A DNA stretch of 18,251 nucleotides, taken from the NCBI GenBank assembly GCA_937893835.1, contig CALCSS010000070.1, positions 1-18,251 of the forward strand. The letters run 5' to 3'. Shown piece by piece: positions 1 to 6,411 of the stretch (within the stretch, counting starts at the first letter, position 1; each line of letters opens with the position of its first letter). Position numbers and translations under genes: made by a program. The notes below the pieces were generated by a model, which did no database searches, was not told the origin of the DNA, and was given only the letters and a program-made list of their open reading frames with translations. Source of the stretch: an uncultured Fidelibacterota bacterium. GTDB lineage: Bacteria; Fidelibacterota; Marinisomatia; Marinisomatales; UBA1611.

Positions 1-1809
1 ATCGAGGTACGTGGTATCCTTACCAGCCACACCCGGTACGTCACTATAGTAAAATTTTCTTTCATCCGACTCGGAACCAGTGTGGTCATATCCATAACCG
101 TCAATATAGGTTCTCCATTCGTATGCTGGAATAGCGTCAAAGGAACCATACCCCATATGTCCATATCGATTCAGAGCAACGTCTTCATCAAGTGCATATT
201 TCATGATGCTTGGAGTTGCAGAGTAGCTTCTCATGGTATGTTGATTGTAGTCCATACCTGCTTTGATGTCGTGCGCTCCCATGACATGCTGTATACTAGC
301 AGAGAATCCTGTCTTCTCGTAAGCGCTCTTGCTGTAACTCGCGGGCCTTGTTCCGGGTCTTGCAAAGGACATACCGTTGACCATATAGCTTGATTTCTGT
401 GAGAATTGACTCTTGAAAGGAGACCATGCGGGAGTCGAATCATTGATTGCGGTATAGCCAAGATAGTTTGCCACCTCTGTGGAGTCGTGCCATTTCTGCC
501 ACTCATCTCCAAACCAACTGTCCTTGGTCTCTCTCTCTTCACTATAGGAACTAACACTTGCCCTGAGAACAGTGTTTGAGCTCAGTGCGTAGGTCAATTC
601 ACCTGTCATGAGGTTGGAACCAGCGTCTTGATATGCATATCTCGATGGAACATCGTAACCGACCGTGTATGCGCCAGTATCATCGAGGGTGTTGATCGTT
701 GCACCACCCCAACGGAGTTGGCTCAAGATACCTCCACCATAATTATTTGTACTGCTGTTGTTCACCAGTCCCAGAGTAGCTCTCAACGGACCAGCGTCAT
801 ATGTAACCGTACCTGTGATATTTGTAAACTCATCATCACTTCCTGGTGTCACACCATCTTTCCATGAAAGATCGAACATGTCAGGGTAGGAAGCATTGGA
901 TGGTTGTTCATCTACCTGACCTAAAAATTCAAATGCATTTGAGACCTTTACATAGGGGTCTTCCTTCTTGGACTGTTCCAGAGTTGCAAAGAACCTAAGG
1001 CCCGGCATCACTGGACCACTGACCGAGGCTAGCACGGTCTGATGTCCATAGGAATAACCATCTCCCAAAAGTGCAGACTCACCCGCACCACTTCCATCGC
1101 TCTGAAGCGAGAAGGAACCGCTGAAGCTGTCTGTACCAGTCTTGAGTGACCTCTTGACAACACCAGAGTTTGCGCCACTGACCTCTGCGTCATACCCGCC
1201 AACCTGAACCTGTAGTTCTTCGATCGCCTCCTGAGGGACGTAGACCAGGTTTTCTCTGTTGCCAAGGTTTGTTGTTGACGCACCATTCAAATAGTACGCA
1301 ACCTCATTATTTCTTCCGCCCCTGATGTGAACATCTCCATTTTGGACAACAACACCTGGCATGGTCGCAAGGACACCGTCAAGAGTTCTGATGGGCATAT
1401 TCTCCAGCTGGTCTCCAGTGACAACGTTAACGGATGATGTCTCATCCTTCTGTATCAACGGCTTCTCTGCGGTGACCTGTACAACATCTCCTTCGATCGT
1501 TGATGTTGACAGTGAAAGGTTCACGGCAGTGTTTAGCCCGGATATTACGCGGACACCACTTACTTCTTGTGATGTATATCCAATATAAGTTGCCTTGACA
1601 ACATAGGAACCCGCAGGAACGTTGATGATCTGAAAAGCACCGTCTGCATTAGATGAGGCCCCAGATCCAGTACCAAGAACAACGACATTTGCACCAGCCA
1701 AGGGTGTGCCGTCATCGCCTGTTACGGTACCACTTATCTTTCCTGTGGTTTGGGACCATACAGTTGAAACCAGAAAAGCGACAACTGATATTCGCAATAT
1801 TTGCTTCAT
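1..1809 (-). CDS. TonB-dependent outer-membrane receptor, N-terminal 603 codons (C-terminus outside window)
   Basis: The gene starts at the ATG at 1807-1809 and stays open to the window edge, so only the N-terminal part is seen. A signal peptide (residues 1 to about 19, ending VWS before QTTG) is followed by a carboxypeptidase-regulatory-like beta-sandwich (about 20-105, with GKISGTV and PLAGANV). Next comes a plug domain (about 110-225, including GDQLENMPI, TMPGVV and HIRGG), then the start of a barrel rich in Tyr, Ser and Asn. Such proteins import large or scarce ligands across the outer membrane using TonB energy; the substrate cannot be told. No SusD-like partner is visible, but the downstream side is outside the window. 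A strong GGAGG lies 7 bases upstream of the start. The family call is firm; the ligand is unknown. Confidence 0.9.
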   Translation of the reverse strand, partial: MKQILRISVVAFLVSTVWSQTTGKISGTVTGDDGTPLAGANVVVLGTGSGASSNADGAFQIINVPAGSYVVKATYIGYTSQEVSGVRVISGLNTAVNLSLSTSTIEGDVVQVTAEKPLIQKDETSSVNVVTGDQLENMPIRTLDGVLATMPGVVVQNGDVHIRGGRNNEVAYYLNGASTTNLGNRENLVYVPQEAIEELQVQVGGYDAEVSGANSGVVKRSLKTGTDSFSGSFSLQSDGSGAGESALLGDGYSYGHQTVLASVSGPVMPGLRFFATLEQSKKEDPYVKVSNAFEFLGQVDEQPSNASYPDMFDLSWKDGVTPGSDDEFTNITGTVTYDAGPLRATLGLVNNSSTNNYGGGILSQLRWGGATINTLDDTGAYTVGYDVPSRYAYQDAGSNLMTGELTYALSSNTVLRASVSSYSEERETKDSWFGDEWQKWHDSTEVANYLGYTAINDSTPAWSPFKSQFSQKSSYMVNGMSFARPGTRPASYSKSAYEKTGFSASIQHVMGAHDIKAGMDYNQHTMRSYSATPSIMKYALDEDVALNRYGHMGYGSFDAIPAYEWRTYIDGYGYDHTGSESDERKFYYSDVPGVAGKDTTYLD

Positions 1810-1816
1810 TGTTTAT

Positions 1817-1821
1817 CCTCC
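1817..1821 (-). promoter_or_regulatory. Shine-Dalgarno of the TonB receptor gene
   Basis: The minus strand reads GGAGG followed by ATAAACA and the ATG at 1809. The 7-base spacing supports this start and hence the full signal peptide. Confidence 0.75.
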
Positions 1822-2054
1822 ATATTGAGAGTGATTTGTTATTTGTTTATTATTATAAATTCTTTTTCAATGGGGACATAAGCAAGGACCTGCGCCCAAT
1901 CAGAGGATCGGCGCAATATTGGATTACTACTATCTTATCATACATCCCAAGGCCAGTATATATTACCAGCAGTAGATAAAACTAACATTAATCTTATATT
2001 AATACAATATTATTATAGTTATGTGATATTTTGCTGTTTTGAGGGTTCCGTGTT
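1822..2054. other. AT-rich intergenic region between the exported-protein gene and the receptor gene
   Basis: This stretch must hold the 3' end of the upstream transcript and probably the receptor promoter. On the minus strand TATAAT occurs close upstream of the gene (around 1850), but no convincing -35 is found at the right distance. Around 1980-2025 there are AT-only inverted repeats (AACTA...TAGTT and AATAT...ATATT), but no GC-rich stem with a T-run, so I do not call a terminator. I see no gene in it. Confidence 0.4.
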
Positions 2055-2876
2055 CTACTTTGCCCATTGAAACTCGATAAGGGGAACCCATTTCTCCATC
2101 ATGGGCAGATAAGGAAGCAGGCGGGTATCCCTACCATAGGGGTAGTCTCCAGTGACCAGCTTGTAGCCCGCAAGAACCCTGAACCGTGGTGACCTACTCC
2201 AAACAAGAAGCATCTTGTGCTCTATGGAGTAGTCCCCTGAGTGCATCGAATACTCTTGCCCCCCCCTATCTTTATCGGGGTCAGGTAGCAATCTCATGTC
2301 TATGTCCATGAAAAGTTTAACCCGCCTTGTGATCTCCTTTGTAAGATCCACGCCGGCGTGGACACCCCACTTGTTATGGAAAACCTCAAGCCTGTGGTAA
2401 ACTAGGGGGAGGTCTATGTTTGACCGGGTATCCAACTCTCCAAGAGCCAGTCCGATGTCGATGCCGATCTTGGAGGTGGTGTTTATGCCAAAAATGTCTT
2501 TAGACATAAGATATGAACCCGATAGTCCCAACATCGGGGGCATGGTAATGTTTGGATCTATCAATCCTCCAATATTGTCTTTAGACAACATGTTCAATAG
2601 GGGGGTTGGGTATATCATACTATATCGAGTGGCTGTCTTGAATGTCCCCAGGTCTGCCTGAGACCTTTTGAAAGAGATGTTTGGCATAACAAAAAATAAA
2701 ACAGGGTGGACGCTATATTCCAGACTCTCACTTAGGCCATAGCGAAAAGGTTGAAAGACCCCCATCTCCCATCTTTGTTCTTTGATGATGTATGCCGAAT
2801 GAGAGTCCCAGGCCCTTGCTTGCCCAGGCGCAATCGACCCCACAAGAAGAATTAATATCATTAAGGATCTGGTCAT
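2055..2876 (-). CDS. unrecognised exported protein, possibly an outer-membrane beta-barrel
   Basis: A 273-residue protein with a clear signal peptide: MTRS, a hydrophobic stretch (LMILILLVGSIA), then GQARA before WDSHS as a likely signal peptidase I site. The mature part has no long hydrophobic helix. It alternates polar and apolar residues with many Tyr, Trp, Gly and Asp, for example near LAGYKL and the terminal VPLIEFQW, which suits beta strands of a small outer-membrane protein. The gene begins 5 bases after the stop of the lipoprotein gene upstream, so the two are almost surely cotranscribed. I recognise no family or catalytic motif, and the barrel idea is inference. Confidence 0.6.
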   Translation of the reverse strand: MTRSLMILILLVGSIAPGQARAWDSHSAYIIKEQRWEMGVFQPFRYGLSESLEYSVHPVLFFVMPNISFKRSQADLGTFKTATRYSMIYPTPLLNMLSKDNIGGLIDPNITMPPMLGLSGSYLMSKDIFGINTTSKIGIDIGLALGELDTRSNIDLPLVYHRLEVFHNKWGVHAGVDLTKEITRRVKLFMDIDMRLLPDPDKDRGGQEYSMHSGDYSIEHKMLLVWSRSPRFRVLAGYKLVTGDYPYGRDTRLLPYLPMMEKWVPLIEFQWAK

Positions 2877-2881
2877 AAGGC

Positions 2882-4009
2882 CTAATTACCCGTTGGCAGT
2901 TGGGCGGTCGCGCTTACTGGCATGTGGTCACTTAACTCCCAACACTCTTGATGCGTAAAACCTGACTGATCTTCCCACTCCATATTTGTGAAAAGATAAT
3001 CGATTTTTCGATCATGCCTTCTAATTGTATTTGCGTCGACCATACTCGTTGTTGGTGCATGTGTGAAATGCTCAGGAAGATTAATGAGACCCTCTCTGAT
3101 GGCCGGTTGGTATGCCTCATAGAGCGGGGCCAATATATCGGGCTCACCAGCAAAATTCTCAAAGTAACTACCCTCCTTGTGAAAGTGCTCTGCCCCATCG
3201 GTGTGATAGTCCTCTCCATCACACATATCATTTTGACAATAATCAGTTACGGCACCAGGCGGAACTGCGTTCAGGTCGCCACCAGACACGAATATATTTC
3301 CGTCTGAATGAATCTGCCCCAAGGTCTCAACGTATTTATCTACGTGCCGCTGCTTGGTATCATCTGTTGCAAATGCCGTGGCGTGTATATTGACCGCAAA
3401 GAACTGTTTTTGTCCTACCTTTAATTCTGGGATCTCGGCCTTTAGGATATTTCTCCTGAGATAAAAATATTGGACAAGGTCCGACTGGTCTGTCCTTAGC
3501 CTAAGTTGAATGCGCTCAGCGGGTCCAAGCTCATATCTAGACAGTATGGCGTTGCCGGTGTTGACCCTTCCCAATCCATCACTAGGGATGAAGTCTGCTT
3601 CCCACGTGGAGGCGTACACGCCATAGTTAAGGTAGGTATTGTTCAATAGGTATTGTATCTGATTCCAATATCCAGTCCTCTTTGATTCAAGATCAACTTC
3701 CTGAAGAAAGACAATGTCTGCGCCTATGACATTGAGGGTCTCGGCTATTGCCTCCATCGTATTGGCCACGGTTTCCTCATCTGCGATGACCCCCTCCCCG
3801 CACGAATCTCCAAAGAATGGAAATCGCCCAATACCAAAACGCATGTTCCAGGTAAGTACTTTTACTCCACCACCCTGATACGCGCTTGAACCTGCGTCGA
3901 TGTTTGACGCTTCGAACCTCAGGGGAGTTGCCGAATCAGAAAATTCAGTGACAAATGGTTCACAGCCACCGATCAAAAGGAAAGACAATAGGGTAAAATA
4001 ATATCTCAT
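2882..4009 (-). CDS. endonuclease/exonuclease/phosphatase-fold lipoprotein
   Basis: I chose the ATG at 4007-4009 (375 residues) because it gives a proper lipoprotein signal: MRYY, a hydrophobic core, then the lipobox LIGGC with Cys16 as the lipidation site. An in-frame GTG at 4076-4078 would add 23 residues, lies inside arsC and spoils the signal. The mature protein carries the EEP (PF03372) motifs in order: TWNMRFG (metal-binding Asn), FLQEVD (metal-binding Glu), GNAILSR, the segment starting NIHATAF, GGDLNAV (Asp/Asn pair), RKIDYLF and the terminal SDHMPV (catalytic His). The fold covers nucleases, phosphodiesterases, sphingomyelinases and inositol phosphatases; the substrate cannot be read. 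A lipid-anchored, extracytoplasmic place suggests work on exogenous phosphoesters or DNA. It starts 7 bases after the arsC stop. Confidence 0.85.
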   Translation of the reverse strand: MRYYFTLLSFLLIGGCEPFVTEFSDSATPLRFEASNIDAGSSAYQGGGVKVLTWNMRFGIGRFPFFGDSCGEGVIADEETVANTMEAIAETLNVIGADIVFLQEVDLESKRTGYWNQIQYLLNNTYLNYGVYASTWEADFIPSDGLGRVNTGNAILSRYELGPAERIQLRLRTDQSDLVQYFYLRRNILKAEIPELKVGQKQFFAVNIHATAFATDDTKQRHVDKYVETLGQIHSDGNIFVSGGDLNAVPPGAVTDYCQNDMCDGEDYHTDGAEHFHKEGSYFENFAGEPDILAPLYEAYQPAIREGLINLPEHFTHAPTTSMVDANTIRRHDRKIDYLFTNMEWEDQSGFTHQECWELSDHMPVSATAQLPTGN

Positions 4010-4016
4010 AGAGGGA

Positions 4017-4373
4017 CTATAGGTCCAATAGCTCCAAAACCTTATCAGGTGGGCGACCGACAATGGCGCTTTCACCACTCACAAAAATAGGCCTCTCCAT
4101 TATCTTGGGAAATTCCTCCATGCTGCTGGACAACTTTTGGTCATCCTCAAGGTGGGATGCGATATTGTTTTCTTTGAAGTCTGTTTCTGAGCGCCTTACG
4201 AACTCCTTTGGCCTTTTGCCTAACTTGTTTGCAAGTAGGAGGATATCCTCTTTGGATGGCGGTGTCTTTAAGTACTCTATGGTCACAAAGTCTATATTGT
4301 TTTCTTTTAGAAGCATCACGGCCTCACGACTTTTACTTCACCTAGGGTTATGGTATAATAAATTATCCGACAT
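4017..4373 (-). CDS. arsC: selenocysteine-containing ArsC-type arsenate reductase (in-frame TGA at 4338-4340 read as Sec12)
   Basis: Read from the ATG at 4371-4373, the frame gives MSDNLLYHNPR, then TGA, then SKSREAVMLLKENN and on to a TAG at 4017, 118 residues in all. The family motif is HNxxCSxSR, and the TGA stands precisely at the catalytic Cys. By count the key residues are Sec12, Arg60 (VRRSE), Arg94 (ERPIF) and Arg107 (GRPPD), the same numbers as Cys12, Arg60, Arg94 and Arg107 of E. coli plasmid ArsC as I remember them. The family reduces arsenate to arsenite with glutathione/glutaredoxin or thioredoxin; the Cys makes the covalent arseno intermediate. A Shine-Dalgarno (AAGGAG) 5 bases before the ATG and a hairpin after the TGA support full-length translation. 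TGA ends other genes here, so recoding as Trp is excluded. A caller that stops at TGA would start at GTG 4317-4319 or ATG 4314-4316 and lose the active site. No arsR or arsenite pump lies nearby. A nonsense pseudogene is the alternative, and is unlikely given the position. Confidence 0.9.
4287..4333 (-). promoter_or_regulatory. candidate bacterial SECIS element in the arsC reading frame
   Basis: Directly after the TGA (4338-4340) the mRNA can form a 5-bp hairpin at 4325-4310: GAGGC pairs with GCUUC (one G-U) around the loop CGUGAU. The second loop base is G, about 19 nucleotides after the UGA. Bacterial SECIS elements are usually a short stem-loop with G in the first loop positions about 16-37 nucleotides from the UGA. 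An outer 6-bp helix, AAAGUC (4333-4328) with GACUUU (4292-4287), can close around it. This was folded by eye; no free energy was computed. Confidence 0.55.
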
Positions 4374-4378
4374 TTTCA

Positions 4379-4384
4379 CTCCTT
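4379..4384 (-). promoter_or_regulatory. Shine-Dalgarno of the selenocysteine arsC gene, which decides the start
   Basis: The minus strand reads AAGGAG, TGAAA, ATG: a near-perfect ribosome binding site with 5-base spacing to the ATG at 4373. It lies upstream of the in-frame TGA, so translation evidently starts before the TGA. Most genes in this window have no recognisable site of this strength. Confidence 0.85.
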
Positions 4385-4460
4385 ATTATATAGGGACATC
4401 CCAATATCTGAATTTATAGATCATTTTTTTCATATGTTATGATATAAAGATCGAAGAACA

Positions 4461-5177
4461 TTAAAAGAGCGATGTCTGCCCTCTTTTCTTTTTCATGTCT
4501 ACCTGCCTCCCTTCCTTTTGTTGATCAGCTGCCAACTGTGATAGGCGAATCGGTTCAGGTAGTCTGTATTTTTTGACCAGTTTTTTTATAAGCTCTGTGG
4601 ATGATGAAAGGTCGGCCTTGTGACCAACGGATATGTAGATCGGCTTTGTGTTTTCCTTGGACCTTAGGGCAGCCCCTATCCTTTCATTGTCGTACACGAT
4701 GTGACTCTCTGAGTATTGTTCTTCAGATAAATGTTCGTGATGCCCAACAAGGATCTTGTTTGACACGCCAATGGAAGGAACATCCAGAAGAACGCCTAGG
4801 TGGCTTGCGAGTCCAAATCTTCTTGGGTGAGCCTGTCCGTGAGAATGAAAAAGGACAACGTCCATATCTTGATCTGTCTTTCTAAAAAGAGACATGAGTG
4901 GTGCCCCCTCTCTAAAGGCCAAGAGGCCTGAGATGTAATCAAATCTTATCTCCTGCGAAACACCCCTCTGTTCTACGAGTGTCATATCTGGGTAACTTAG
5001 GACAGACAAGGCAGCGTGAATGGTGTTGTTGGTCGTGTTGAAGGTGACCGCGGTCCCGCCAATGTGGTGAATGTCCTTGTTGATCGGAGACACAACGACC
5101 TTCTCTCTGAGATTGTTCTGGATCGCTGTTGCCTCATCTGGGCTAATATTCCAACTATGGACTCGAGCTGGCCTCAT
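4461..5177 (-). CDS. endonuclease V family protein with substituted catalytic residues
   Basis: A 238-residue protein colinear with endonuclease V (PF04493), which cuts DNA or RNA near inosine. I chose the ATG at 5175-5177 because MRPARVHSW then matches the N-terminus of the Thermotoga enzyme (MDYRQLHRW) residue for residue; a GTG at 5190-5192 is the alternative. The fold is well kept: LLAFREG, HGQAHPRRFGLASH, SIGVSNK, ISVGHK and RLPEPIRLS. The catalytic set is not. The first metal Asp (Tma D43) is Ala43 in GGTAVTF, the second (D110) is His111 in LFHSHG, the catalytic Lys (K139) is Asn140, and the PYIP wedge is DYIS; only the Glu of FRE (Glu90) remains. The C-terminus is basic and ends QTSLF, like a sliding-clamp binding peptide. 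It lies 34 bases after the asparaginase-like gene. Likely a non-cleaving or re-purposed relative. Confidence 0.88.
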   Translation of the reverse strand: MRPARVHSWNISPDEATAIQNNLREKVVVSPINKDIHHIGGTAVTFNTTNNTIHAALSVLSYPDMTLVEQRGVSQEIRFDYISGLLAFREGAPLMSLFRKTDQDMDVVLFHSHGQAHPRRFGLASHLGVLLDVPSIGVSNKILVGHHEHLSEEQYSESHIVYDNERIGAALRSKENTKPIYISVGHKADLSSSTELIKKLVKKYRLPEPIRLSQLAADQQKEGRQVDMKKKRGQTSLF

Positions 5178-5211
5178 TTTTAAATCTAACACCAGTGGCC
5201 AGAAAAAGAAA

Positions 5212-5703
5212 CTATCTGGTTATTTCCTCAAAGATTCCTGTCTTCTTGTTTTTTTGGACCTCATCCCAATTGAAATAGCGTCCATTCATAGCCACATATA
5301 CCCCGTGGGGCAGGGCCTGCGCATAGGCAAGGGCACCTCCAAAGTTGAAAAGGCCGTCACTGCTACCAAACTTATAGGGGATCATTGCACCGGTGAGAAC
5401 GATGGTCTTTTCAAGCCTTGCCTCTGCCAATACCTCGCCGGTCTCTGTCATTGTATCTGTCCCATGGGTGATCACAATCTGGTCCTCGTCTACAGACCTA
5501 CAATTCTCCAATACGAGGTGCCTATCAGCGTCAGTCATCTCAAGACTATCAACAAGCATGAGGGTCCTGATCTTCACATCCAGTCTCGACCTGCCCAACT
5601 CTAGTATCTCACGCATGTGAGTGTCCTTGAAATATAATTGCCCCCTGATCTCGTCATACTCCTTGTCAAAGGTCCCACCGGTTATCAATATTCTCACTGA
5701 CAT
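5212..5703 (-). CDS. single-domain asparaginase-like protein
   Basis: A 163-residue protein matching only the N-terminal, catalytic-half domain of L-asparaginase (PF00710), whose full members have about 330 residues. The active-site residues of that half are present: Thr11 in ITGGTFD, the Thr82-Asp83 pair in THGTDT, and Lys99 just before the VLTGAM strand. The second domain, which helps close the active site and bind the substrate amino group across the dimer, is missing. The frame ends cleanly at TAG and the next gene follows at once, so this looks like a genuine short form rather than a frameshift. Stand-alone asparaginase-domain proteins of about 160 residues occur in other bacteria; their substrate is not known to me. 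It starts 7 bases after the nitroreductase-family gene and shares its transcript. Confidence 0.85.
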   Translation of the reverse strand: MSVRILITGGTFDKEYDEIRGQLYFKDTHMREILELGRSRLDVKIRTLMLVDSLEMTDADRHLVLENCRSVDEDQIVITHGTDTMTETGEVLAEARLEKTIVLTGAMIPYKFGSSDGLFNFGGALAYAQALPHGVYVAMNGRYFNWDEVQKNKKTGIFEEITR

Positions 5704-5710
5704 CTATTTC

Positions 5711-6379
5711 TCAGACTGTTGTACATATTGAATCCAGATCTTTCTTTTCTAATTTGGGAACCGTTGCATCTTTTGCTGGATGGCCAACTGGGATAAGGAG
5801 CACCGCTCTCTCATTCTTTGGACGACCCAAGATCTTCTCGAGAAATCCCATTGGTGATGGAGTATGTGTCAGCGTGGCAAGCCCAGACCTGTGAAGCGCG
5901 GTCAACAAGAACCCAGATGCGATGCCCACTGATTCGTTTACATAATAATTTTTCTTTCGCTCCTCACCATCCAGATCGTAGTTCTTCTTGAAAACAACAA
6001 TAAGATAAGGAGCCGTCTCCAGAAAGGGCTTTCTCCAGTCCGTCCCAAATTGATTGAGGTCCTCTAACCAGTCTTCGGGGGCACGATGATCATAGAACTC
6101 CCTTTCTTCAAGCTCTGCTGCATCACGAATTTCTTTTTTCACCGCCAGATCTTTCACCACAACAAAGTGCCATGGCTGTTTGTTCGCCCCGGAGGGTGCA
6201 GAAGACGCGCTCTTGATGGCATTTGTAATGATCTCAATAGAAACATTCTCACTTGAAAAATCTCTGACCGTTCGTCTTTTTATGATATTCTCATGGAAAG
6301 AGATTGACCGGGCAATCATCTCAGCCTCAGATAATCGTTCGAATTCTAATTTTTGAAATGCCATACTATTCATTCCCAT
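5711..6379 (-). CDS. iodotyrosine deiodinase-like flavoprotein (nitroreductase superfamily)
   Basis: A 222-residue FMN-dependent nitroreductase-fold protein whose closest recognisable relative is iodotyrosine deiodinase (IYD/DEHAL1), the enzyme that reductively removes iodide from mono- and di-iodotyrosine. FMN-contact motifs are visible: RRTVRDFS (35-42), APSGANKQPW (61-70) and THTP. The lid that chelates the amino acid zwitterion in human IYD (Glu157, Tyr161, Lys182) aligns without gaps with Glu92, Tyr96 and Lys117 here. The C-terminal region (GRPKNERAVLLIPVGHPAKD) also follows IYD closely, and the membrane anchor of the animal enzyme is absent. The start may be ATG 6379 or ATG 6364; neither has a clear ribosome site. 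It is the first gene of a minus-strand run, divergent from the esterase gene by only 32 bases. Halotyrosine dehalogenation is well supported; a flavin reductase role cannot be excluded. Confidence 0.88.
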   Translation of the reverse strand: MGMNSMAFQKLEFERLSEAEMIARSISFHENIIKRRTVRDFSSENVSIEIITNAIKSASSAPSGANKQPWHFVVVKDLAVKKEIRDAAELEEREFYDHRAPEDWLEDLNQFGTDWRKPFLETAPYLIVVFKKNYDLDGEERKKNYYVNESVGIASGFLLTALHRSGLATLTHTPSPMGFLEKILGRPKNERAVLLIPVGHPAKDATVPKLEKKDLDSICTTV

Positions 6380-6411
6380 TGTATTTTCTGCGTTAAATTT
6401 ACAAACTGTCT

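Noticed and set aside
1981..2054. Terminator of the minus-strand gene run
   Set aside because: Only AT-rich inverted repeats are present; there is no GC stem followed by a T-run.
4010..4078. Longer start (GTG 4076-4078) for the EEP-fold lipoprotein
   Set aside because: It overlaps arsC by about 60 bases and buries the lipoprotein signal; ATG 4009 gives a clean lipobox.
4017..4319. A 100-residue ArsC-like gene starting at GTG 4317-4319 or ATG 4314-4316
   Set aside because: It would lack the catalytic loop, has no ribosome site before it, and the frame upstream of the TGA continues the ArsC family sequence up to a well-placed Shine-Dalgarno and ATG.
4338..4340. TGA as a nonsense mutation, sequencing error or TGA=Trp code
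   Set aside because: It stands exactly at the catalytic Cys, all other catalytic residues are intact, no other lesion is present, and TGA ends purQ, purC and the nitroreductase-family gene normally.
4374..4460. Own promoter of arsC (TATAAT on the minus strand near 4386-4391)
   Set aside because: It lies so close to the Shine-Dalgarno that a transcript from it would lack the ribosome site, and no -35 fits; read-through from the upstream genes is as likely.
5178..5192. GTG start for the EndoV homologue
   Set aside because: ATG 5177 aligns with the first residue of Thermotoga EndoV; the extra five residues have no counterpart.
5071..5604. Long open frame on the plus strand opposite the EndoV and asparaginase genes (177 residues)
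   Set aside because: It is antisense to two clearly homologous genes, has no recognisable domain, and its composition is that of a reverse-strand shadow.
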